64,000 nucleotides of DNA from JANNNX01 sp031398745. GTDB lineage: Bacteria > Actinomycetota > Acidimicrobiia > Acidimicrobiales > CADCSY01. Position numbers and translations under genes: made by a program. The notes below the pieces were generated by a model, which was given only the letters and a program-made list of their open reading frames with translations, searched no databases and was not told where the DNA came from. The DNA is taken from NCBI GenBank assembly GCA_031398745.1, contig JANNNX010000008.1:1-64000 (forward strand), given 5' to 3'. Below are positions 41,558 to 49,732 of this stretch, in pieces (position 1 is the stretch's first letter; every line of letters starts with the position of its first letter).

Positions 41558-42082
41558 GTGAGCGATCTCGCCTACGTCGCGGCCATGGTGCTAGCGCTCG
41601 TGCTCGGATGGGCTGGCCTCGTCAAGCTCCGATCGACCACGACCACGGCCGCCACCTTCGAGGGACTGGGGCTGGCCGCGCCGCGGGCTCTGGCCCGGGC
41701 GGTGCCGCTGGTCGAGCTGGCCCTCGCCGCCGGTCTGGTGGTCGCCCCGTCGTGGGCTGCCCCTCCGGCCCTGGCCCTGGTGGTGGCGTTCAGCGTGGTG
41801 CTGGCCCGGGCCGTCCGCGCCGGTGCCACCGTGGGCTGCGGGTGCTTCGGGTCGGCTCGTCACGACCCGGTGTCGTGGGTGGAGTTGGTGCGCAACGGGT
41901 TCCTGGCCACGGCCGCGGTGGCAGCCCTGTGGGCGCCGGGTCCGAGCGTGCCCAGCGTCGAGGCCGTGGTCGCGGGGTCGACCGCGGCCCTGACCGCGGC
42001 CGTGGTCGTGGCACTGGCCGACCTGGGCCGCCGGACCGGCCACCTCTTCAGCGTCGATACCACCACGGGTGTCGCCCGGTGA
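41558..42082 (+). CDS. MauE-like membrane protein
   Basis: 174 residues. Four membrane helices. GWAGLVKLRSTTTTAATFEGLG and the conserved TVGCGCFGSARHDPVSW Cys pair are the MauE/DoxX-like signature. MauE acts with MauD in periplasmic disulfide formation of the methylamine dehydrogenase light chain. GTG at 41558. The stop overlaps the next gene's GTG (GTGA, 42079-42082). It is the first of the E-D-A-like trio. Confidence 0.82.
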   Translation: MSDLAYVAAMVLALVLGWAGLVKLRSTTTTAATFEGLGLAAPRALARAVPLVELALAAGLVVAPSWAAPPALALVVAFSVVLARAVRAGATVGCGCFGSARHDPVSWVELVRNGFLATAAVAALWAPGPSVPSVEAVVAGSTAALTAAVVVALADLGRRTGHLFSVDTTTGVAR

Positions 42083-42552
42083 GCGGAGACATCTGGGTGC
42101 TGTCCTACGTGCTGCTGTGGCTGGCGGTGCTCGTTCTCGGGGTGGCCGTGGTCGCCCTCCTCCGCCAGATCGGGGTGCTCCACGCCCGGGTGGCACCCAT
42201 GGGCGTGCACCCGGCGGGCGAGGGCCCCGAGCTGGGCGCCGACGCCCCGCTGGTCAAGAACCTCCCCTACAGCCGCGCCGCCCTCACCCTCCTCGCCTTC
42301 ACCTCACCGACCTGCGAGGTCTGCGCGGTGCTGCGTCCGTCGCTCCAGACCCTCGGGCGCCAGTACCCCGACGTCCGCCTCGAGCTGGTCGACCTCGACG
42401 CCGACACCCGCCCCACGTTCGACGCCTTCAACGTCCGCTCGACCCCGTACCTGGTGGCGGTCGATGCCGGCGGCGTGGTCCGGGGTCGGGGGGTGGCCAA
42501 CACCCTCGAGCAGATCGAGGAGCTGGTGGAGACGGCCCGGAGCCCGGCATGA
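42079..42552 (+). CDS. MauD-like thioredoxin-fold protein
   Basis: 157 residues. An N-terminal membrane anchor (WVLSYVLLWLAVLVLGVAVVALL) is followed by a thioredoxin-like domain with LLAFTSPTCEVCAVLRPSL (CEVC redox centre) and VRSTPYLVAVDAGG (cis-Pro region). MauD assists folding of the methylamine dehydrogenase light chain. It is between MauE-like and MauA-like genes and overlaps both (GTGA before, ATGA after), the exact mauE-mauD-mauA order of methylotroph operons. Confidence 0.83.
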   Translation: MSGDIWVLSYVLLWLAVLVLGVAVVALLRQIGVLHARVAPMGVHPAGEGPELGADAPLVKNLPYSRAALTLLAFTSPTCEVCAVLRPSLQTLGRQYPDVRLELVDLDADTRPTFDAFNVRSTPYLVAVDAGGVVRGRGVANTLEQIEELVETARSPA

Positions 42553-43973
42553 GCTTCGACACCATCACCGAGCGCCTCGGCCGGCGCCTGGCCGCCCGGT
42601 CGAGCCGCCGCAGCTTCCTCGGACGGGCCGGGCAGGTCGCGGTCTTGGTCGCCAGCGGACCCACGCTGGCCACCCTGCTGGTCGAGCGGGCCGAGGCCCG
42701 GGTGTGCGGCCAGTCAGGGGTGAGCCCGATCTGTCCCACCTTCGACTGCGAGGGAGCCGACGACGTGTGGGGCTGGTGCTGGTACGCCAGCCCCGGATGC
42801 TGCAGCAACGGTGGCCTCAAGAAGATCTGCGACTGCTGCACCTACAACTGGCCCAACGTCCACGGCTACTGCCCGGCGGGATACAACGTGCGCTGCGCGG
42901 TCGAGAGCTGCGCCGCCGACCCGCGGGTGCAGCACCGGCCCATCGAGCGGGTGGCCGGCTTCAGCGCGGTGGGCATCGCCGCCAACCGCAGCCGACGCCT
43001 CCCGTCCGGGTGGGGCGGCACGGTCGTCGTGGGCGACGCCGACGACGCGGTGTCGGCCTCGGTGGCCGGGCCGGTGGCCGCTGCCGCCGGTGGCCAGCTC
43101 CTGCTCTCGGGCCGGGAGCGGGCGTCGGGGGCACTCATCGCCGAGATCCAGCGGTTGCAGCCGGCACGGGTGCTCCTGGTCGGACCGGCCCTGTCGAGCG
43201 CGGTGGACGCGGAGCTGGCCGGCTACGGCTACGCCGTGAGTCGGCTCCACTCGGCCGCCACCCTGTCGGCCGCGTCGGTCGAGGTCGCGGCGTGGATCCG
43301 CAGCCAGACCGGCAACCGTCGGGCGATGGTGGTGGCCGAGTCGGGGGCCTCGGCGGTGGCGGCGCCGGCCGCGGCGATGATTGCCTCGGCGAAGGGCATG
43401 CCGGTGCTGGTCGGCTTCGATGCGGCGGTGGCTGCCACCAGCGGAGGCGACCCCGTGACGGTCTGTTACCTGGTGGGCGACGAGGTCGCCGGGCGGGCCG
43501 GTGAGCTGTCCGGCGGCTTCCCGATCTGGGGCAGCGACCCGGCGGCGCTGGTCACCGCCCTGGCCGGCGTCGGCCTCGATACCGAGCACATGGCCTCGGG
43601 GTCAGTGGTGCTGGTCCCGGGAGGATCGGCGAGCCTCGCGGCCGGGTTGGCGGGTGAGCCGGGCGTGCTCGTGCTGCATCCCGATGGCGCCCTCGGCGGC
43701 TCACTGTTCGGCTGGATCTGGGAGCGCCGGGGCTCATTCGTGCGGGCGGTGACCGCCGGCTCGATCGGCGCCCTGGGCGACGACGGCCGCTACGAGCTCC
43801 AGTCGGCCCTGAACGACTACGGCACCCAGTGGCTCCAGGGGGTCAGCGGCCAGGGGCTGCCGGTCATCTCCCAGCCCAACGCCGAGCGCGAGATCGGCCG
43901 GGCCCGGGTGGCGGGCGCGGCCGAGGAGCCCTTCGGCACCTACTGGTCGTCGCGAGCCAATCCCCAGCGATGA
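42549..43973 (+). CDS. Tat-exported 12-Cys MauA-like protein fused to cell-wall-binding region
   Basis: 474 residues. The leader FDTITERLGRRLAARSSRRSFLG contains a twin-Arg motif (SRRSFL) and strongly resembles the MauA (methylamine dehydrogenase light chain) leader. Residues 53-121 hold exactly 12 Cys (53, 62, 67, 77, 84, 85, 94, 96, 97, 108, 116, 121), the number in MauA, plus Trp 74, 76, 78 and 101. The remaining 340 residues are repeats such as TVVVGDADDAVSASVAGPVAAAAGGQLLLSGR and QPARVLLVGPALSSAVDAEL, typical of CW_binding_2 repeats. No MauB partner is seen. A redox or structural surface protein is likely. Confidence 0.7.
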   Translation: MSFDTITERLGRRLAARSSRRSFLGRAGQVAVLVASGPTLATLLVERAEARVCGQSGVSPICPTFDCEGADDVWGWCWYASPGCCSNGGLKKICDCCTYNWPNVHGYCPAGYNVRCAVESCAADPRVQHRPIERVAGFSAVGIAANRSRRLPSGWGGTVVVGDADDAVSASVAGPVAAAAGGQLLLSGRERASGALIAEIQRLQPARVLLVGPALSSAVDAELAGYGYAVSRLHSAATLSAASVEVAAWIRSQTGNRRAMVVAESGASAVAAPAAAMIASAKGMPVLVGFDAAVAATSGGDPVTVCYLVGDEVAGRAGELSGGFPIWGSDPAALVTALAGVGLDTEHMASGSVVLVPGGSASLAAGLAGEPGVLVLHPDGALGGSLFGWIWERRGSFVRAVTAGSIGALGDDGRYELQSALNDYGTQWLQGVSGQGLPVISQPNAEREIGRARVAGAAEEPFGTYWSSRANPQR

Positions 43974-44059
43974 CCGACGTCGGCATCTCGGCCGCTACCG
44001 CCGCGATCGTGGCCCTGCTCTGCCTGGTGGCCGCGACCCGGTCGCTGTGGTCGCCTTGA
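43970..44059 (+). CDS. 29-residue membrane peptide
   Basis: ATG at 43970 overlaps the preceding stop (ATGA). The product is one hydrophobic helix, AATAAIVALLCLVAATRSL, flanked by short polar ends, and ends at the TGA at 44059. The tight overlap and clean helix support a real coding unit in the Mau-like operon. Confidence 0.5.
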   Translation: MTDVGISAATAAIVALLCLVAATRSLWSP

Positions 44060-44080
44060 GGCCTGTCGGTCGCGGAGACC

Positions 44081-45262
44081 GTGCGCCCCTCGGTGCGGGG
44101 GGCAAGAGGCATCCTGGTGGTGGGCCTGCTGGCGCTGACCGGCGCCGCCACCGGCGCGCTCGTCGGGCTGGTGGTCGGCGCCCTGTGGCGGGCGGGAGGG
44201 TGGGGCCCACTGTCGAGCCGGGCCGCGGCCGCGGTGGCGGTATCGGCGGTGACCCTCGACCTGCTCCGGGCCCGCACCGGCTGGGCCGCCCTGCGGCCCT
44301 GGGCGGTCCACCGCCAGGTACCGATCGAGTGGGGAACGATGTTCCCGGCGCCGGTCACCGCCGTGCTCTACGGGGCGCGCTTGGGTGTGGGCCCGCTGAC
44401 CATCCTCACGTCCTGGACGTGGTGGTCCATGCTCGGAGTCGGCGCCTCCTTCGGCCCGTGGTGGTCGGCACTGGTGGGCGCGGCCTTCGCGGTGGCCCGG
44501 ACCGCGATCATGACCCTGGTGGTCTCCGGGGCGACAGGTGACGGGCGAGCGATGAGCCGCCGCATCGCCCGGGTGACCGGGGCCGAAGGCCGGGTGCGGG
44601 GCGCCACCGCGATCGCTCTGGTGCTGGTGGCCGCGCTGGCCCTCGCCGCCTGCTCGAACGACGGTGACTCGTCGGCCGACGGGTCAGCCGGCGAGAGCAC
44701 CACCTCGGTCGGCTCGCTCGACCTGGTGCCGGCGACCACCACCACCACGACCCCGGAGGCCAAGGCGTTGGATGCCCTGCTGCTCGACGATCCGCTCACC
44801 GGCTTCAGCCGGGACGACCTGGCGGTGGGCGCGGGGCCCCTCGACCTCGACGGAGCGGCCGCACTGGAGGACGACGAGGCCGCCGAGCGGGCGCTGCTCG
44901 AGACTCGGCGCTTCGTGCGGGGGGCGTCGCGGGCCTGGACCAACGCCGGCGACGACGTGCTCCTGCTCACCGTCTACGAGTTCGCTGACGTTGGCGGCGC
45001 GGCCCGCTACCTCCAGGACGGCGCCGAGGCGTTGGAGGCCCGGGGCGCGACCGGCTTCGAGGTCCCCGGGCTGGACGGGGCGATCGGCTTCTCGACCGTG
45101 GAGGACACCGGCAGCGGCAGCTTCGTGGCCCATGCCGTGGCCTTCTCGGTCGGCACCCGCTGGTGCCTGGTGCTGGTCGGCTCGTCGAGCTCGGGGAGCA
45201 CCCCCGACGACGTTCGCACCGTCGCCGCCGCCCAACACCAGCGGATCTCAGCCGCGGGCTGA
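44081..45262 (+). CDS. membrane domain fused to lipoprotein-like domain
   Basis: 393 residues from a GTG start. The first roughly 155 residues have four helices, including MFPAPVTAVLYGARLGVGPLTILTSWTWW, similar to membrane proteins in Mau-type clusters. In the same frame an ATG at 44552 begins a typical lipoprotein: n-region MSRRIARVTG, hydrophobic IALVLVAALALAAC with lipobox LAAC, a Ser/Asp/Thr-rich linker and a globular domain. No stop separates them. It could be a true fusion or two overlapping products sharing a frame. Confidence 0.6.
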   Translation: MRPSVRGARGILVVGLLALTGAATGALVGLVVGALWRAGGWGPLSSRAAAAVAVSAVTLDLLRARTGWAALRPWAVHRQVPIEWGTMFPAPVTAVLYGARLGVGPLTILTSWTWWSMLGVGASFGPWWSALVGAAFAVARTAIMTLVVSGATGDGRAMSRRIARVTGAEGRVRGATAIALVLVAALALAACSNDGDSSADGSAGESTTSVGSLDLVPATTTTTTPEAKALDALLLDDPLTGFSRDDLAVGAGPLDLDGAAALEDDEAAERALLETRRFVRGASRAWTNAGDDVLLLTVYEFADVGGAARYLQDGAEALEARGATGFEVPGLDGAIGFSTVEDTGSGSFVAHAVAFSVGTRWCLVLVGSSSSGSTPDDVRTVAAAQHQRISAAG

Positions 45263-45281
45263 CGCCGACTCCGCCTCCGGC

Positions 45282-46526
45282 TCACGGGGCCAGGCTGGCC
45301 ACCTCGGCTCGGCGGCGACGCAGGAAGCGCTGCTCGGGTACAGAGGGGTCGCAGGCCAACGCCGCCCGGTAGGCCTCGACGGACTCGGACCACCGGCCCA
45401 GTCGGCGCAGCAGGTCGGCTCGGGTGGCGTGGAACAGGTGGTAGCGGTCGAGGCCGGCGAGGCTGTCGACCAGCGCCAGCGCGACTTCCGGACCCTCGGT
45501 CTCGGCCACGGCCACGGCCCGATTGAGGGTGACCACCGGGGAAGGGTGGCGGGCCTCCAAGTACCGGTAGAGGACCTCGACCTGGCGCCAATCGGTCTCG
45601 CCGAACGACGGCGCGGTGGCGTGGCAGGCGGCGATGGCGGCCTGCAGCTGGTAGACGCCGGGCTGTCCGGCCGAGCGCCGCCGGGCCCATTCGACCAGCG
45701 TCGCCCCCTCGTCGATCAGCGCCCGGTCCCAACGGGTGCGGTCCTGGTCGGCCAGCAGGACGAGATCGCCGACCGGGTCGAGCCGGGTCGCCCGGCGGGC
45801 GTCGGTGAGCAGCATGAGGGCGAGGAGCCCGGCCACCTCCGGCTCGTCGGGCAGCAGCTCACGCAGCAGCCGGCCGAGGCGGATGGCCTCGTCGCACAGG
45901 TCGACCCGCACCAGATCGGAGCCGGCGGTGGCGGCATAGCCCTCGTTCCAGACCCCGTAGACCACGGCCAGCACGGCCGGCAGGCGGTCGGGCAACTCGT
46001 GGTCGGCGGGGACCCGGTAGGGGATGCCGGCACCGGCGATCTTGCGCTTGGCCCGGACCAGGCGTTGGGCCATGGTCGCTTCGGGCACCACGTAGGCCCG
46101 AGCGATCTCGGCCGTGGTCAGGCCACACAGCGTCCGCAGGCTGAGGGCGACCCGAGCCTCGGGCGCCAGCGCCGGGTGGCAGCAGGTGAAGACCAGCCGG
46201 AGCACGTCGTCGCCCACCGCCGACCCGTCCTCGTCGGGCCGCTCGTCGTCTCCCTCGTCGAGTGATCGCACGGCGGCCACCTCCTTGTCGGCTCGCCGGC
46301 CCTCGCGGCGCATCCGGTCGAGGGCCTTGCGGCGGCCGGTGACGGTCAGCCAGCCGGCCGGGTTGGTCGGCCGGCCGTCGACCGGCCAGCGTTCGAGGGC
46401 GACGACCACCGCGTCCTGCACCGCATCCTCGGCCAGCTGGAGGTCGCCGAAGACGCGGGCGAGGGTGGCCAGCGCCCGGCCACCCTCGACCCGCAAAACC
46501 TCGCCGAGGTCGTCGGACCCGGCCAC
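45282..46526 (-). CDS. ECF sigma factor with TPR-like extension (SigJ/ECF42 type)
   Basis: 414 residues. Sigma-70 region 2 (LARVFGDLQLAEDAVQDAVVVALERWP), region 4 (LVFTCCHPALAPEARVALSLRTLCGLTTAEIARAYVVPEATMAQRLVRAKRKI) and a roughly 200-residue C-terminal helical extension with LPAVLAVVYGVWNEGYAA. This is the ECF42-type architecture, always paired with a DGPF/YCII protein. GTG start 46526; it shares one base with the stop of the YCII gene. The extension, rather than an anti-sigma factor, probably controls activity. Confidence 0.92.
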   Translation of the reverse strand: MAGSDDLGEVLRVEGGRALATLARVFGDLQLAEDAVQDAVVVALERWPVDGRPTNPAGWLTVTGRRKALDRMRREGRRADKEVAAVRSLDEGDDERPDEDGSAVGDDVLRLVFTCCHPALAPEARVALSLRTLCGLTTAEIARAYVVPEATMAQRLVRAKRKIAGAGIPYRVPADHELPDRLPAVLAVVYGVWNEGYAATAGSDLVRVDLCDEAIRLGRLLRELLPDEPEVAGLLALMLLTDARRATRLDPVGDLVLLADQDRTRWDRALIDEGATLVEWARRRSAGQPGVYQLQAAIAACHATAPSFGETDWRQVEVLYRYLEARHPSPVVTLNRAVAVAETEGPEVALALVDSLAGLDRYHLFHATRADLLRRLGRWSESVEAYRAALACDPSVPEQRFLRRRRAEVASLAP

Positions 46527-46870
46527 TACATGGCGATGGTCGGACGCACCTCGACCTTGCCGTGCCAAGCCCCGGGGATCTGGGCGGCCCAGCTGATGGC
46601 CTCGTCGAGGTCCGCCGCCTCGATCAGATAGAAGCCTCCGAGGACCTCCTTGGTCTCGGCGAAGGGGCCGTCGGTGGTGACGACGTCGCCCCCGGGCCCG
46701 CCACTGACCTCGATGGTGGTGGCGGTGGCCGTGGGCTGGAGGGCCGAGCCACCCCGGATCACGCCGGCGGCGGCTTCCCCGAAGGCGTAGTACTCCTTCA
46801 TCTGGTCGGCGTGGGCGGCGTCGGTCCAGTCGGCGTCCTCGCCGTAGATGAGGGCGGCGTAGAGCGGCAT
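46526..46870 (-). CDS. DGPF/YCII-related protein
   Basis: 114 residues. MPLYAALIYGEDADW and VTTDGPFAETKEVLGGFYLIEAADLDEAISWAAQIPGA show the DGPF motif of the YCII-like family. It is the obligatory neighbour of ECF42 sigma factors. Its role is unknown; it may bind a signal or metabolite. ATG at 46870 follows AGGAGA. It precedes the sigma gene by a 1-base overlap. Confidence 0.92.
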   Translation of the reverse strand: MPLYAALIYGEDADWTDAAHADQMKEYYAFGEAAAGVIRGGSALQPTATATTIEVSGGPGGDVVTTDGPFAETKEVLGGFYLIEAADLDEAISWAAQIPGAWHGKVEVRPTIAM

Positions 46871-46982
46871 GGCAGGTCTCCTGTGGGGTCGTCGCGCCGG
46901 CTGGTCCGACGTCGTCACCGTGATGACGAACGCGACCCGGCCAGATCGACAGGCGAGACCGAGATCTTTGTCGACCGGCCGC

Positions 46983-49613
46983 CTACCGGTGCGGCGTCCC
47001 TACGACCCGGCGCCGGAGGCGGGCAGTGGCCAGCACGGCCAGGCCGCCGAGGGCCGACACCCCGACCAGGGCCAAGGCCCCGCCGGCCGTCCCCGAGGGC
47101 ACCCCGGCACCGTCGATGCTGAGGGTCAGCACCAGCGGGTCGTGGTCGCTGACCTTGTGGCCGTCGGTGGCCACCCGGCGGTCGTGGTAGTCGTTGTCGA
47201 GGTGCACGTAGCGGAGGTCGGCGGTCAGGGCCGCGATCTGGCCGGTGACGGCCACGTGGTCGAGGGTCTGGAGCAGGCCGTCGAACTGGAAGCTGTAGGC
47301 GACCCCGGCGGTGACGTCCTCGGTGAGGTTGTCGAGCGTGCCGCCCTGCTGGAGGTGAGCGATGGGCGTCTCGTCCTCGAAGGCATTGAGGTCACCGAGA
47401 ACGATCACCTCGTCGCCGGCCCCCTGGAGGGCCTCGGCCTGGCTGCGGACCCAGTCGGCCTGGGCGTCACGGCACGAGTCGGGGGCCGACTTCGACGACC
47501 AGTGGTTGCTCACCAGCCAGGTGGTGCCGAGGCCGGCGCCGAGGTCGACCTCGAGGAACAGCGGGGGACGGTCGAAGAGCCGCCCGGCGACGTCCGAGCA
47601 GGAGCCGGCGGCGGTGTCGCCGCCCCTCTGGCTGGGGCCGGACACGACCGTCACCGTCGACTTGACCAGGAAGCCGACGTCGATGCCGCGGGTGTCGTTG
47701 CCCTCGATGACATAGGCGGTGTAGGTGCCGTAACCGAGCTCGCCGAGGCGGACGGCGAGGGCGTCGAGGGTGCCCTGGGAGGTGGTGGTCCCGGTGGCCC
47801 CTAGGTGCTGGTTGTCGCCGATCTCCTGGACGGCGACCACGTCGGGGGCTTGCAGCAGCCGGCCGATGGCGTCGGCGGCCCGGTCGCGCTTCTCGGCGAA
47901 CTCGGCGGCCGACACGATCCCGCCGTCGAGGGCGCCGCCGGTCGGGAAGTAGTTCTCCAGGTTGAACGACACGATCCGGCGCTCGTCGGCCTCGGCCGGG
48001 GCCAGCTCGCTGTTCGGGTAGGCCACCCCGGTGTCGGTCACCGTCGGCAGGGCGCCGACCTGGGGCACGATCTTGTAGTTGCCGTAGCTGTAGCCGAGGG
48101 GCCCGACCAGCTCGGACACGGTGTCGAACTGGTCGGCGGCGACGTAGGTCGAGCTGGGGGCGGCCGGCCGGTAGGGGTTGGCCGGGTTGCCGGAGCCAGC
48201 GTCCTCCATGGTGCCGAGGAGGCCGGGCTCGGCCGGGGAGGTGCGCAGCAGGACCGACGCCGGGCCGGTGCCGGGCACCACGTAGAGCTCGCCGAACTTG
48301 TTGGTGCCGCCGCTGCGGGCCACGCCGCTGACCAGCCGCACCCGCATGTTCTCGAGGGTCTCGTAGTACGAGCGGCTGGGGTTCGACTCGGAGCCGATGC
48401 TCTGGCTGTTGGCCGCCGACTCGTCGATGGTCACGACCGTCGGCAGGGGTTGGCCTGTGAGCAGGGTGGTGCACGAGCTGGCGACGATCTTGGTCAGGCC
48501 GAAGGACGGTGAGGACTGGCTGTCCCGCACCGTGCCCGTCACCTGAACCTTGGCCCCTACCACCGGCAGCGTGGTGCTGGCGCTGGTCAGGCCGATGAAG
48601 ATGCCTTCGCTGGTGGCGGGGTCGGTGTCGGCGTCGGTGTCCTCCTCCTGCACGAAGAAGCCCCGGTCGTTGGGGAAGGTGTCGATGGTGTTTCCCGATC
48701 CGAAGCTCGAGCCGACCTCGTCGTCGAGGCCGGTGACGATTCCCTCGACGGTGCGGACCTGGCCATTGGCCGAGGAGGCGACCCCGGAACCTTGGATGGT
48801 GCTGATGGTGGTCACCGTGCCGGCGGCGGTGCCGGCCGGGCAGGCCTGGCCCGGAGGGGGCGGCGTGCCGGCCGGGCACGGAGTGGTGGGCGTGGTCGCC
48901 CCGTTGGGGGCCAGCGCCAGGTCGTCGATACCGATGCCGTCGTCGGCGCCGGTGTTGTTGGGGTCTTGCCAGCGCAGCACCAGGGTCGCGGCCGGCGCCA
49001 GCGACAGGCCGGTGAGGGTGGCGGTGCGGGTGGCCTGGTTGGCCGCCGCGTTGCCGTCGCGGGAGCCGGAGGTGCCGCTGGCCAGGGGGGCCACCACGTC
49101 GAGGGCGGTCACCGAGGTGAAGCTGCCCGAGGCCAACGAGGTGGCCGAGGTCGAGTACGAGAAGGGCGACGTGTTGGCCGCGTTGTCGCCCCTGCGCCAC
49201 TGCTCGATGCGGAACGAGAGGGTGAGCGACGTCATGGTGACGCCGGTGTCGTTGCGGATGATCGCCCCGTAGGTGCTCTGGTTGGTCCCCGAGGCCACCG
49301 AGCCGAGCGCCCGCTCGGTGGAGCCGGTGGCGCCGTAGCTGTAGGTGTTGCCGGCGTTGGAGCCGCCGTCGTTGGCGCTGTAGAGAGTGTCGCCAGAGGT
49401 CTCGGACAACCCGAAACCGGGCGGGAAGGCCGACGAGGTGCCGCTCGAGGCCAGGCTGTCGAAGGACTGCACGCAGCCCGCCCCGTCGAGACCGAGCGGC
49501 GTGGCCGCGCTGACGTCGGCCGCGGCGATGCCGCTCAGGGGGCCGAAGGAGGCCAGGGAGGCGGCGACGAGACCAGCCGCGGCGGCGGAGCGGAGCAGGG
49601 CGAGGGGGCGCAT
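46983..49613 (-). CDS. secreted ExeM/NucH-type extracellular nuclease
   Basis: 876 residues. Signal peptide (LLRSAAAAGLVAASLASFGPLSGIAAA), a beta-rich N-terminal lamin-tail/CBM-like region, and then an OB-like segment (VQVTGTVRDSQSS). The C-terminal endonuclease/exonuclease/phosphatase domain has ADERRIVSFNLENYFPTGG, DVVAVQEIGDN, LVSNHWSSKSAPD, IVLGDLNAFEDETP and a closing VSDHDPLVLTL. The last 30 residues are a TM plus basic tail, so it may be anchored in the cell surface. It likely degrades extracellular DNA. Confidence 0.9.
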   Translation of the reverse strand: MRPLALLRSAAAAGLVAASLASFGPLSGIAAADVSAATPLGLDGAGCVQSFDSLASSGTSSAFPPGFGLSETSGDTLYSANDGGSNAGNTYSYGATGSTERALGSVASGTNQSTYGAIIRNDTGVTMTSLTLSFRIEQWRRGDNAANTSPFSYSTSATSLASGSFTSVTALDVVAPLASGTSGSRDGNAAANQATRTATLTGLSLAPAATLVLRWQDPNNTGADDGIGIDDLALAPNGATTPTTPCPAGTPPPPGQACPAGTAAGTVTTISTIQGSGVASSANGQVRTVEGIVTGLDDEVGSSFGSGNTIDTFPNDRGFFVQEEDTDADTDPATSEGIFIGLTSASTTLPVVGAKVQVTGTVRDSQSSPSFGLTKIVASSCTTLLTGQPLPTVVTIDESAANSQSIGSESNPSRSYYETLENMRVRLVSGVARSGGTNKFGELYVVPGTGPASVLLRTSPAEPGLLGTMEDAGSGNPANPYRPAAPSSTYVAADQFDTVSELVGPLGYSYGNYKIVPQVGALPTVTDTGVAYPNSELAPAEADERRIVSFNLENYFPTGGALDGGIVSAAEFAEKRDRAADAIGRLLQAPDVVAVQEIGDNQHLGATGTTTSQGTLDALAVRLGELGYGTYTAYVIEGNDTRGIDVGFLVKSTVTVVSGPSQRGGDTAAGSCSDVAGRLFDRPPLFLEVDLGAGLGTTWLVSNHWSSKSAPDSCRDAQADWVRSQAEALQGAGDEVIVLGDLNAFEDETPIAHLQQGGTLDNLTEDVTAGVAYSFQFDGLLQTLDHVAVTGQIAALTADLRYVHLDNDYHDRRVATDGHKVSDHDPLVLTLSIDGAGVPSGTAGGALALVGVSALGGLAVLATARLRRRVVGTPHR

Positions 49614-49732
49614 GGTGTCGGAACCTAGAGAGGTGATCTGTCGCTCTCGTAGCGCTGATCTGGCGGTCAGATGGCCCTTCGGCAGACGATGGGCGGGCGC
49701 CGGCCCTAGGGTGCCGCCGACCGGAGGAAGCG

